Assembly (NCBI GenBank): GCA_937981945.1
Contig: CALJNJ010000299.1
Span: forward strand, 1-13,465
Length of the DNA stretch: 13,465 nt
From: an uncultured Caulobacterales bacterium
GTDB taxonomy: Bacteria; Pseudomonadota; Alphaproteobacteria; Caulobacterales; Maricaulaceae
Reading direction: 5' to 3'
Shown piece after piece: positions 1 through 6,114 of the stretch; position 1 is the stretch's first letter; every line of letters begins with the position of its first letter. The translations under genes were made by a program, and so were the position numbers. The notes under the pieces are model-generated. The model worked only from the letters and a program-made list of their open reading frames with translations. It ran no database searches and was not told the origin of the DNA.

Positions 1-79
1 TACCGCTGGAGAGCGCAAAAATTGTATCCCGCCAATTTTCGCTTTCGCCTTCTTTGTAAAGATCGTCTGTTTTGACCAT
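1..79 (-). CDS. N-terminal fragment of an unidentified protein (runs off the left edge)
   Basis: On the minus strand an ATG at 79-77 overlaps the TAA stop of the sugar dehydrogenase by one base (TAATG), and the frame stays open for 26 codons to the window edge. The fragment starts MVKTDDLYKEGESENW and is rich in charged residues, with no signal peptide visible in the part seen. The one-base stop/start overlap points to translational coupling with the upstream dehydrogenase gene and supports this being a real gene. The fragment is too short to assign a family; the end (RDTIFALSSG) could be the beginning of a helix. Only the start is known, so product and length are unknown. Confidence 0.5.
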   Translation of the reverse strand, partial: MVKTDDLYKEGESENWRDTIFALSSG

Positions 80-1233
80 TATTTTGGGGTAATCCGTAAA
101 AGCTGTCCGCCGTCTTTAGACTCCGTCAGAACCAATAGGGCCCCGTCCTGATCTGTTTTCACGTCCCGTATGCGCGCGCCTAAATCTGCAAGCAGACGGG
201 TTTCACCTTTTGCTTTTGTGCCGTCGAGATCAATACGCCACACTGATCGGCCGACCAGCGCGCCGACAAAAGCATCGCCCTTCCATTCAGGGAACATATC
301 TCCTTGATAAATAGTCAATCCGCTCGGCGCGATCGACGGGGTCCAATCATAGACAAACGGCTCGGTCCCGGCGTAGCTGCGGTGAGGCGTTATTTTGGCG
401 CCGTTATAATCCGTTCCCGTTGTTGCCAAAGGCCAGCCGTAATTGGCGCCTTCTTTTATCAAATTGAGCTCGTCGCCGCCGCGGGGGCCGTGTTCATGGG
501 CCCACAAATTGCCGGTCGAAGAATCAAAGGCAATGCCCTGCACATTGCGGTGGCCATAGGAATAAACATATGGATTAGCGTCGGCATTCCCGGCAAATGG
601 GTTATCAGCGACCGGTTTACCGTCTCGGTCCATACGAACTATTTTCCCCAATTGGGATTTAAGGTTTTGCGCAGATTCCCTATAGGTAAACCCGTCTCCC
701 AACGTCAGAACCAATGTGCCATCGGGCAAAAACACCATGCGCCCCCCAAAATGGGACCAGGTGTCTTTTTTCGCCGAAGTAAAAATAATCCGGCCGTCCG
801 TCAATTTGTCACCGTCCAGCGTGCCCCGATAAACAGCCGTACTGTTTTGAAGCCGCGTTTTCTCCACAAAGGACAGTGATAAAAAGACTTCGCGGCTTTC
901 AGCAAAATCAGGTGCCAAAACGATGCCCATTAATCCCCCTTGGCCTTTGACATGAAGAGACCCGCGCGGAAATCCCGAAATGTCTAAGACTCCGCCGATT
1001 TCCCGAGTTTGCCCGTCCTTGATATGCTTGAGGCCGCCCTCAAACTCAGTGACCAAATAGCTGCCATCCGGCAAGGTCGCCACGCCCCAGGGCTTCTTGA
1101 GCTGATCAGATATGGTTTCAACCGTCAGGTCGGAAGACGATAAATCCGTAATTTCCGGCGCCGGCTGCGGCTCCAAACAAGCCGACAACATCAGAGCGGA
1201 TATAAGCGCAAATTTTCTCAATCGAAACTCCAT
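79..1233 (-). CDS. PQQ-dependent sugar dehydrogenase (glucose/sorbosone dehydrogenase family), predicted lipoprotein
   Basis: 384 aa. Proteins of this family are six-bladed beta-propellers that oxidise aldose sugars in the periplasm with pyrroloquinoline quinone (Asd/YliI-like). An N-terminal signal peptide ends in the lipobox L16-S-A-C19, so the mature protein should be lipid-anchored. The family pattern is clear: KKPWGVATLPDG near 46-57, SHFGGRMVFLPDG near 160-172 (H161 is the likely catalytic-base position), SYGHRNVQGIAFD near 225-237, HEHGPRGGDELNLI near 246-259 and NYGWP near 264-268. Length fits the family. No clear Shine-Dalgarno precedes the ATG, which is divergent from the membrane-protein gene at 1288 across only 54 bp. 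The following gene overlaps its stop by 1 base. No PQQ biosynthesis genes are in the window, so the cofactor source is unknown and the true substrate cannot be told from sequence. Confidence 0.9.
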   Translation of the reverse strand: MEFRLRKFALISALMLSACLEPQPAPEITDLSSSDLTVETISDQLKKPWGVATLPDGSYLVTEFEGGLKHIKDGQTREIGGVLDISGFPRGSLHVKGQGGLMGIVLAPDFAESREVFLSLSFVEKTRLQNSTAVYRGTLDGDKLTDGRIIFTSAKKDTWSHFGGRMVFLPDGTLVLTLGDGFTYRESAQNLKSQLGKIVRMDRDGKPVADNPFAGNADANPYVYSYGHRNVQGIAFDSSTGNLWAHEHGPRGGDELNLIKEGANYGWPLATTGTDYNGAKITPHRSYAGTEPFVYDWTPSIAPSGLTIYQGDMFPEWKGDAFVGALVGRSVWRIDLDGTKAKGETRLLADLGARIRDVKTDQDGALLVLTESKDGGQLLRITPK

Positions 1234-1287
1234 GATTGACCGATGCCGTCAGTTTAGGCCATTCTGAGACCGGTACAAGGACAGACT

Positions 1288-1746
1288 ATGATCAGGTTTT
1301 TAAAAACGTATCTATTTCCGCTTATTTTGGCGGCCGCCGCCACGGCAATATTGGCCACAATAATGCAAACTCAGCGCGTGATTTCCGCGCTTAAGGACGC
1401 GGGCGGGACCGTATCGGGGAGCGAGCGTATCTCCATGACCCTATACGATGCTCAACATTTAGGGTCATTGTACTTTGTTTTTATTTTTATTGCGCTTTTG
1501 GTTGCGCTCACCGTCGCTGCTTTTATCGCTCGCCGAAAAGCGGGTATTGCCAAATACATTTATATGGGCGCCGGGTTTGTCGCCATGTTCGTTATGCTGT
1601 TTTTGATGAAAAAGGCTTTTTTCGATGTCCACATTATAGCCGGTGCTCGGGATGGACTTGGTCTGATCTTACAGGGATTGGCCGGCGCTATTGGCGGCTA
1701 TGTCTTTTGGCGACTTCGCCGTCCTGGTTTAACGGATAATCTATAA
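1288..1746 (+). CDS. Small four-helix membrane protein of unknown function
   Basis: 152 aa. I do not recognise a named family. Hydrophobic segments lie at about 8-24, 57-79, 88-108 and 124-142, consistent with a four-helix inner-membrane protein. A roughly 30-residue polar loop (about 27-56) follows helix 1. The C-terminus is basic (WRLRRP). The start is well supported: AAGGA at 1277-1281 sits 6 bases before the ATG. It is the only plus-strand gene left of the origin and is divergent from the sugar dehydrogenase. Its 3' end overlaps the convergent exported-protein gene by 59 bp. The order may reflect an accessory or sensing role next to the dehydrogenase, but nothing in the sequence proves that. 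Confidence 0.75.
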   Translation: MIRFLKTYLFPLILAAAATAILATIMQTQRVISALKDAGGTVSGSERISMTLYDAQHLGSLYFVFIFIALLVALTVAAFIARRKAGIAKYIYMGAGFVAMFVMLFLMKKAFFDVHIIAGARDGLGLILQGLAGAIGGYVFWRLRRPGLTDNL

Positions 1747-2551
1747 ACCGCTGTCGATAAGCCGGATCTATGTCAAAGTTTAAGGCAATAGTTTCCAGAT
1801 GGCTCATTGCGCCCGAAAGAATATGAGAAATTTTTGCATCAGATAGTTCTTTGTGGGCCTTAGGATTCTCCGTACGCCGTTGGGACTCCCACGCGCGGAA
1901 TTGGTCCATAATCATGTTTTCTAACTTCGTTCGATAAGACGGGTCTTTCAAACTATCTTCATTTAAGTGCTCTGCTTCCTTTAAGGCTATTTCGATAGAC
2001 AATGAAGCAGATTCGAAACCGCCCCAAAGTCGCGGTGGTGGGCCTGTCTTTCGAGACTCCGGGTTTATGGAGTTAGCTGGATTTGCATAGGGAGCTCCGC
2101 AATTTTGAGATAGTATGAACGGTATTTGCCGAGCCCGATTGAGCATGTTTGCATCGGACATCAAGTGGCACACATCGGTTTCTGTCGGGCAGTACAGAGC
2201 TAATTGTTTCGGCGTTACTATACCCACTTGATATGTATCGATGCTATCAGAAAGCCTGAATTCCGGTGCCAGGCCAATTGTTAAAATACGATCATCAAGC
2301 TTACCGCGAACAACCATTTCGGCAATAAATCTATATTCTGTCCAACTATGGTATTCTTTGCCCAAACGGTCCTTCCGGATTCCTTTTCTATCCAGTATCT
2401 TTCCTTCGAATACTACGTCTGCCAATAACAATTTATCCAAGCGTAAAGGATTTGTGTTTTCATCCCAGCAAGCATAAGCAGGGATAGCCGTAAATACGCT
2501 AACACCGAAAACGAGAAATGTTCGAATACATTTTCTGAAGACAACGTTCAT
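1688..2551 (-). CDS. Exported hypothetical protein with N-terminal Cys after the signal peptide, possibly NTR/TIMP-like
   Basis: 287 aa from the ATG at 2551. A TTG 36 bases upstream (2587) would add 12 residues, but the ATG gives a normal signal peptide: basic MNVVFRK, a hydrophobic core to about 23, then the AYA cleavage site at 25-27. The mature protein would begin at C28 (CWDEN). The lipobox does not fit because Tyr is at -2, so signal peptidase I cleavage is more likely than lipidation. The next segment (LADVVFEGKI ... YRFIAEMVVRGKLDDRILTI) resembles the start of bacterial proteins with an NTR/TIMP-like OB fold, where an N-terminal Cys is followed by a strand pattern of the type ADxVFxGxV. 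Further cysteines lie mid-protein (CPTETDVC, NCGAP). The C-terminal third is helical and charged. The function is unknown and the fold suggestion is tentative. The 3' end overlaps the convergent gene at 1288-1746. Confidence 0.7.
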   Translation of the reverse strand: MNVVFRKCIRTFLVFGVSVFTAIPAYACWDENTNPLRLDKLLLADVVFEGKILDRKGIRKDRLGKEYHSWTEYRFIAEMVVRGKLDDRILTIGLAPEFRLSDSIDTYQVGIVTPKQLALYCPTETDVCHLMSDANMLNRARQIPFILSQNCGAPYANPANSINPESRKTGPPPRLWGGFESASLSIEIALKEAEHLNEDSLKDPSYRTKLENMIMDQFRAWESQRRTENPKAHKELSDAKISHILSGAMSHLETIALNFDIDPAYRQRFIDYPLNQDGEVAKRHSRQ

Positions 2552-2605
2552 GAACCAAACTTTGGACGTAATGACGGTTCCCGTCAAAGGCGAAATACAG
2601 CGGAC

Positions 2606-2857
2606 CTATCTCAGTAAACTTCCCAAATTCAAGAAAACGGTCAGAATAATGCTGACGAGAAGCATGGCTTTCCAAGGAAAAAATACTTTCACCCGCGGTC
2701 GATTACCGGCCTCTGTGTCCCGGGCCTGTTCTTCCATTTTTTCTTGTATTTTATCAAACGTTCGGCGGCTCGCATTTGGGAAAAGGCGCGGCAAAATATT
2801 AAGAGCCAATGTCAGAACCACGGACGCTATTATAGAATAGAGGACGAAGTTCTGCAC
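2606..2857 (-). CDS. Small two-helix membrane protein downstream of rho
   Basis: 83 aa, GTG start at 2857 only 5 bases after the rho stop, so probably translated from the rho transcript. There is a hydrophobic segment at about 5-24 and a second at about 64-81. Between them lies a polar, charged stretch (RRTFDKIQEKMEEQARDTEAGN) of helical character that could form a short coiled coil. No other in-frame start lies before Met41, so the GTG is the only reasonable choice. No Shine-Dalgarno is obvious, which fits translational coupling to rho. I do not recognise a family, and no motif points to a function. The gene is short, but its clear two-helix layout and tight spacing make it credible. Confidence 0.6.
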   Translation of the reverse strand: MQNFVLYSIIASVVLTLALNILPRLFPNASRRTFDKIQEKMEEQARDTEAGNRPRVKVFFPWKAMLLVSIILTVFLNLGSLLR

Positions 2858-2862
2858 GGCTT

Positions 2863-4158
2863 TTAAGTGTTCATGCTGTCAAAAAATTCTGAATTCGCTT
2901 TGGTGTCTTTGAGCTTGGAGAGTAAAAACTCAATGGCGTCCATAGTTCCCATTGGATTGAGAATTCGGCGCAGAACAAATGTCTTCTTAAGCTCTTCCGG
3001 CGGCACTAACAGCTCTTCTTTTCTCGTGCCTGACTTTGTGACGTCAATGGCCGGGAAGATCCGTTTGTCAGAAACTTTGCGGTCCAGAATAATTTCGCTG
3101 TTACCCGTCCCTTTAAATTCTTCAAAAATAACTTCATCCATACGGGACCCGGTTTCGATCAAGGCCGTTGCAATAATAGTCAATGATCCGCCGTCTTCAA
3201 TATTCCGCGCAGCACCGAAGAAACGTTTCGGACGTTGCAGAGCATTGGCATCAACACCGCCGGTCAAAACCTTACCGGAGCTTGGCACAACCGTATTATA
3301 GGCGCGGCCCAGACGGGTAATTGAGTCCAGCAGAATGACCACATCTTTGCCGTTTTCCGTCAGGCGTTTGGCTTTTTGAATAACCATTTCAGCGACCTGG
3401 ACGTGGCGGGTTGCCGGCTCATCAAATGTGGAGCTGACAACTTCTCCTTTAACGGAGCGCTGCATATCCGTGACTTCTTCCGGGCGCTCGTCGATCAATA
3501 ATACCAAGACATAACATTCCGGGTGGTTTGCTTCGATGGAGTGAGCAATATTTTGCAGAAGAACGGTTTTACCGGTTCGGGGCGGCGCTACAATCAGGGC
3601 CCGCTGACCTTTTCCGATCGGCGCAACGATATCAATAATGCGTCCTGAAAGATCTTTACGCGTCGGATCTTCAATTTCCATTTTCATCCGCTCATCGGGA
3701 TATAAAGGCGTCAGATTATCAAAATGTGCTTTGTGGCGGGCATCTTCAGGACTGGCAAAGTTTAAGCTTTCAAGCTCAACCAGCGCAAAATAACGCTCAT
3801 TATCACGAGGGCTACGAATTTTACCGGTGACCGTATCACCTGTTTTAAGACCAAACTTTTTAATCTGTTTCGGGCTGATATAAATATCATCCGGACCCGG
3901 CAGATAATTAGCTTCCGGCGCTCTTAGAAATCCAAAACCGTCCTGCAGAACTTCAACCACACCGCCGCCGTGAATGGTAATATCCCGTTCTTCGGCAAGC
4001 TCTTTCAAGATCGAGAAAAAGATATCCTGCTTGCGCATGGAGCCGGCATTTTCTACGCCCACTTCTTCGGCAAAGGCGATAAGGCCCGCCGGTTTCATGG
4101 CTTTTAAATCATCTAAAGAGATGGATTCGATATTTTCGAGGTCTATTTTGTCTGTCAT
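2863..4158 (-). CDS. rho: Transcription termination factor Rho
   Basis: 431 aa, full length for the family. Rho is a hexameric RNA-dependent ATPase/helicase that ends transcription at Rho-dependent terminators. The N-terminal domain carries a helical Rho-N segment (about 14-58) and a cold-shock-like RNA-binding fold with RNP1 GFGFLR at 74-79. The motor domain has the Walker A stretch APPRTGKTV at 191-199 (Lys197), [14 protein letters not shown] at 223-236, Walker B VVILLD at 273-278, the Q-loop region with [11 protein letters not shown] near 297-307 and the R-loop EFKGTGNSE. All key residues seen are intact. It has its own promoter (4245-4273) in the 120-bp gap after hemJ and a leader with two hairpins. 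A small membrane protein gene follows 5 bases after its stop. The position near hemE and the origin is typical of Alphaproteobacteria. Confidence 0.98.
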   Translation of the reverse strand: MTDKIDLENIESISLDDLKAMKPAGLIAFAEEVGVENAGSMRKQDIFFSILKELAEERDITIHGGGVVEVLQDGFGFLRAPEANYLPGPDDIYISPKQIKKFGLKTGDTVTGKIRSPRDNERYFALVELESLNFASPEDARHKAHFDNLTPLYPDERMKMEIEDPTRKDLSGRIIDIVAPIGKGQRALIVAPPRTGKTVLLQNIAHSIEANHPECYVLVLLIDERPEEVTDMQRSVKGEVVSSTFDEPATRHVQVAEMVIQKAKRLTENGKDVVILLDSITRLGRAYNTVVPSSGKVLTGGVDANALQRPKRFFGAARNIEDGGSLTIIATALIETGSRMDEVIFEEFKGTGNSEIILDRKVSDKRIFPAIDVTKSGTRKEELLVPPEELKKTFVLRRILNPMGTMDAIEFLLSKLKDTKANSEFFDSMNT

Positions 4159-4187
4159 TTTTAAAGGTCTACAATTGGGAAAGGGAA

Positions 4188-4217
4188 GCGGATGAAAAAG
4201 TAATAGGGAATATCCGC
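4188..4217 (-). repeat. Inverted repeat in the rho leader
   Basis: GCGGAT at 4188-4193 pairs with ATCCGC at 4212-4217 (6 bp, perfect) around an 18-base loop that is U-rich in the RNA. It lies between the predicted rho transcription start and the rho ATG. Together with the hairpin at 4223-4236 it gives the rho mRNA a leader of about 80 nt with two stems. Whether it acts in autoregulation of rho is inference. Confidence 0.35.
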
Positions 4218-4222
4218 AAAAG

Positions 4223-4236
4223 AAGCCGAACGGCCT
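4223..4236 (-). terminator. Hairpin with U-rich tail at the 5' end of the rho transcript / behind hemJ
   Basis: On the minus strand the inverted repeat AGGCCG-TT-CGGCTT forms a 6-bp stem (one G-U pair) with a 2-base loop, followed by CTTTTG. It could be the intrinsic terminator of hemE-hemJ or an element at the very start of the rho leader. The predicted rho start site (about 4238) lies just before it. The stem is short and the U-tract interrupted, so termination would be modest. Confidence 0.4.
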
Positions 4237-4244
4237 GACTTTTG

Positions 4245-4273
4245 CCTATATGCACTTAGTTTTTGTCCGTCAA
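4245..4273 (-). promoter_or_regulatory. Predicted sigma-70-type promoter for rho
   Basis: On the minus strand TTGACG (4273-4268) and TATAGG (4250-4245) are separated by exactly 17 bases. The -35 matches the consensus at 5 of 6 bases and the -10 at 4 of 6. The predicted start site is near 4238, leaving a leader of about 80 nt before the rho ATG at 4158. The -35 lies just past the hemJ stop codon. This would let rho be expressed apart from hemE-hemJ. Confidence 0.55.
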
Positions 4274-4278
4274 CCCTT

Positions 4279-4707
4279 TTAAAACGGTTCTATGACGGCC
4301 AAAATAACAATAATAATGGTCGCAATGGCGGGAACTTCATTAAAGGCGCGGAAAAATTTTTCACTTTTCGGGCGTTCACCGGCCTCAAATCTTTTACGCA
4401 TTTTCGATAAAAATCCGTGATACCCAAAAAGCGCAAACACCAAAAGAAGCTTCAAATGTAGCCAACCCTGACCCGTCCAAGCATCCTGTCTGAGCCATAG
4501 AAGCGCCAAACCGAAAACCAGTGCGGCGATCATAGCCGGGTTCATAATAATTCTGAAAAGTCGTTTTTCCTGGAGCTTTAAAGTCTCATCCAGCTCTCCG
4601 CCAAGCTGAGCCCCCGAATGATAAACAAATAGCCGCGGCAAATATAAAAGCCCCGCCATCCAAAAGATAACAGCAATAATATGAAAAGCCCTCATCCACT
4701 CATACAT
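4279..4707 (-). CDS. hemJ: Protoporphyrinogen IX oxidase HemJ (UPF0093 family)
   Basis: 142 aa. HemJ oxidises protoporphyrinogen IX to protoporphyrin IX, the penultimate step of heme synthesis, in the inner membrane. It is the oxygen-independent-type enzyme common in Alphaproteobacteria. Recognition comes from the N-terminal pattern AFHIIAVIFWMAGLLYLPR (7-25), with H9 as a family-conserved His, followed by YH at 29-30. Further matches are EKRLFRIIMNPAM near 47-59 and the segment GWLHLKLLLVFALFGYHGF near 81-99, where K86 is conserved. Four membrane segments are visible (about 7-27, 55-72, 84-100, 120-140). The ATG lies inside the 3' end of hemE (8-bp overlap), so the two are translationally coupled and co-transcribed. 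Length and motifs are normal for the family. Confidence 0.95.
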   Translation of the reverse strand: MYEWMRAFHIIAVIFWMAGLLYLPRLFVYHSGAQLGGELDETLKLQEKRLFRIIMNPAMIAALVFGLALLWLRQDAWTGQGWLHLKLLLVFALFGYHGFLSKMRKRFEAGERPKSEKFFRAFNEVPAIATIIIVILAVIEPF

Positions 4708-5728
4708 ATTGCCCGTCTCCCGTTCTGACGTGATTGATCACGGCTAATACGTTTTCAGGTTTTACGTCGGGCGCTACGCCGTGTCCCAGATTAAAAATAT
4801 GGGGCCCTTCCAACGATTCCAAAACATTTTGAACCGAAGATCTGAGTGTGTCTCCCCCAATGCGTAGTGCCAAAGGATCAAGGTTTCCCTGTGTGGCAAT
4901 ATTTTTTGTCAAAAGAGATTTAAACTTTTTGACCGGTACATCCGTCCCAAGCGCGCAAGCGCTAATATCCAATTGATTGGCATATCGGACAGCATTCAGC
5001 CCGGCGCCGCGGGGAAATCCCATAATCGGAACGTCTATACCGGCCTCTCTGACCAAGCGTATAATTGTTTCCGTAGGTTTTATGACAAGCCGATCAAATA
5101 AATCAGGCGCCAAATTTTCAGCCCAACTTTCAAATATCTTCAATACATCTGCGCCGGCTTTCGCTTGTCTGATCAAATATTCGGCGCTGGCGACCGCAAT
5201 GGATTCAAGCAGAAGATCCATGTCGGATCTATGTTCGTAGGCAAACCGCTTAGCTATTTCCTTTTTCGGACTGCCGCGACCTTCAATCATATATGTTGCA
5301 ACAGTCCAGGGACCTCCGCAAAATCCGATCAGCGTTTTATGGCTTTCCAAATTTGATCTGACATTTGAAAGGGTTTCATAAACCGGTTCGAGAACGCTCA
5401 TATCAGGTTTAAAAGATCTGATATCCTCAATCGTAATAGGATCAAGAACCGGTCCGGTACCTTTTATAAAATCAACTTTTCGGCCAAGCGCAATGGGAAC
5501 CAATAAGATATCCGCAAATAAAATTGCGGCATCCATGTCATAACGACGAATAGGCTGTAAGGTAACTTCAGCTGCCTTATTCGGCGAAAAACAAAAATCG
5601 ATGAAATTTTTTGTACTCGCCCGAACTTCCATATATTCAGGCAGGTGTCGACCTGCCTGGCGCATCATCCAGATCGGATACGGTGTTACGGGTTTGCCCG
5701 CTAAGACTTTCAGTATGGCTTGGGTCAC
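4700..5728 (-). CDS. hemE: Uroporphyrinogen III decarboxylase HemE
   Basis: 342 aa cytoplasmic enzyme that removes four carboxyl groups from uroporphyrinogen III to give coproporphyrinogen III in heme synthesis. The substrate-binding signature IWMMRQAGRHLPEY (19-32, with R23 and R27) and the catalytic Asp73 in AAILFADILL are present. So are GFCGGPWTVATYM, MGFPRGAG and the C-terminal FNLGHGV with its conserved His. The start is GTG at 5728; the frame begins VTQAILKVLAGKPVTPYP and matches family length. No Shine-Dalgarno is seen, and a promoter predicted at 5742-5771 would leave a leader of only about 7 nt. It is the left border of the origin, as in Caulobacter. The ferrochelatase gene that often accompanies it is absent here; hemJ follows directly. 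Confidence 0.97.
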   Translation of the reverse strand: MTQAILKVLAGKPVTPYPIWMMRQAGRHLPEYMEVRASTKNFIDFCFSPNKAAEVTLQPIRRYDMDAAILFADILLVPIALGRKVDFIKGTGPVLDPITIEDIRSFKPDMSVLEPVYETLSNVRSNLESHKTLIGFCGGPWTVATYMIEGRGSPKKEIAKRFAYEHRSDMDLLLESIAVASAEYLIRQAKAGADVLKIFESWAENLAPDLFDRLVIKPTETIIRLVREAGIDVPIMGFPRGAGLNAVRYANQLDISACALGTDVPVKKFKSLLTKNIATQGNLDPLALRIGGDTLRSSVQNVLESLEGPHIFNLGHGVAPDVKPENVLAVINHVRTGDGQYV

Positions 5729-5741
5729 GGATATATATCTA

Positions 5742-5771
5742 GTTATACGGCCCTGTTTTGTCTCCCCTCAA
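5742..5771 (-). promoter_or_regulatory. Possible hemE promoter
   Basis: On the minus strand TTGAGG (5771-5766) and TATAAC (5747-5742) are 18 bases apart. The -10 matches consensus at 5 of 6 bases and the -35 at 4 of 6. The predicted start site near 5735 leaves about 7 nt before the hemE GTG, so the transcript would be almost leaderless. This agrees with the missing Shine-Dalgarno. It lies on the far side of the trio/DnaA-box element, so transcription would start inside the origin. Confidence 0.4.
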
Positions 5772-5782
5772 ATAAATATATT

Positions 5783-5800
5783 TAGTGGTAATAGTAATAG
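5783..5800 (-). promoter_or_regulatory. DnaA-trio-like repeat (predicted unwinding element)
   Basis: Six consecutive trinucleotides read on the plus strand as TAG TGG TAA TAG TAA TAG. Read 3' to 5' on that strand they are GAT/AAT units, the pattern described for DnaA-trios in the basal unwinding system of Bacillus subtilis and other bacteria. Five of six fit; TGG does not. They are separated by a short GC patch (GGCT, 5801-5804) from two tandem DnaA-like boxes and are followed on the other side by the AT-only run AAATAAATATATTT (5770-5783). The order box-box-GC-trio-AT matches the described layout. Confidence 0.6.
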
Positions 5801-5804
5801 GGCT

Positions 5805-5821
5805 TGTGGATGTGTGGATGA
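5805..5821 (-). promoter_or_regulatory. Tandem DnaA-box-like pair
   Basis: On the minus strand TCATCCACA (5821-5813) and ACATCCACA (5813-5805) follow one another with a shared base. Against TTATCCACA the first has one mismatch and the second two. The core ATCCACA is intact in both, as in the moderate-affinity G-boxes (TGATCCACA) reported for Caulobacter. Their 3' ends face the trio repeat. Confidence 0.6.
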
Positions 5822-5823
5822 AA

Positions 5824-5838
5824 TTAACCTTTGGGTAA
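5824..5838. promoter_or_regulatory. Near-consensus CtrA-type site
   Basis: TTAACCTTTGGGTAA fits TTAA-N7-TTAA at 7 of 8 defined positions. It begins two bases after the DnaA-box pair and exactly 21 bp before the next CtrA-type site. In Caulobacter, phosphorylated CtrA binds such sites in the origin to block initiation. Confidence 0.5.
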
Positions 5839-5844
5839 GGAAGT

Positions 5845-5859
5845 TTAATATCCGCTTAA
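5845..5859. promoter_or_regulatory. Consensus CtrA-type site
   Basis: TTAATATCCGCTTAA is an exact TTAA-N7-TTAA match. In AT-rich DNA such a match can arise by chance. Its place in an origin beside DnaA boxes and its 21-bp (two-turn) phasing with the 5824 site make function more likely. Confidence 0.6.
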
Positions 5860-5901
5860 TCTTAGACTTTTTATTAAATTGTTATTTTGTGAATTGAATT
5901 A

Positions 5902-6114
5902 GGGGAAAAATAAGAATTGGGCCAAAAAACTAAAAAGATCCGTAACATAAATGTGAATAATTCCGGGGAAAATTTTTGGGATAAAAATTATTCATAGGTT
6001 TCCCTGTGAGGGGATAAAAACATTTACAGAATAGAATTTTCTCGGATTAACTTGAAAAACAATACTCTTGTTTCGGCGACTTCTCGTCACAAAATTATCG
6101 CTTGTGGGGAAAAA
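5902..6114 (+). repeat. Dispersed GGGGAWAAA motif in the origin
   Basis: The same short plus-strand word recurs at 5902 (GGGGAAAAA), 5965 (GGGGAAAAT), 5978 (GGGATAAAA), 6010 (GGGGATAAA) and 6106 (GGGGAAAAA). The reverse complement of the 6010 copy contains TTATCCCCT, which matches a DnaA box at 7 of 9 positions, and the 6106 copy contains TCCCCA on the minus strand. A weak TCCCCA-type DnaA site (W-box) has been described in the Caulobacter origin, so these may be low-affinity DnaA sites. Confidence 0.4.
5952..5996. repeat. Inverted pair of DnaA boxes
   Basis: TGTGAATAATT (5952-5962) and AATTATTCATA (5986-5996) are inverted copies with one mismatch in 11. The left arm contains a DnaA box fitting TTATNCACA exactly (TTATTCACA, minus strand, 5960-5952). 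The right arm contains TTATTCATA (5988-5996, plus strand), one base off. The 23-bp centre holds two further GGGRA-type motifs. Confidence 0.55.

Noticed and set aside
304..879. Long open frame on the plus strand inside the sugar dehydrogenase gene
   Set aside because: Antisense to a clear family member; no recognisable protein pattern.
1688..2551. Recent horizontal transfer of the exported protein gene because of low GC
   Set aside because: About 40% GC over sampled lines, but a sampled hemE line is equally low, so composition is not distinctive.
5888..5896. TGTGAATTG as a further DnaA box
   Set aside because: Two mismatches in the outer bases of TTATNCACA; not strong enough to list alone in AT-rich DNA.
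6047..6061. TTAA at 6047 and at 6123 as CtrA half-sites
   Set aside because: No second TTAA at the 7-base spacing on either side.
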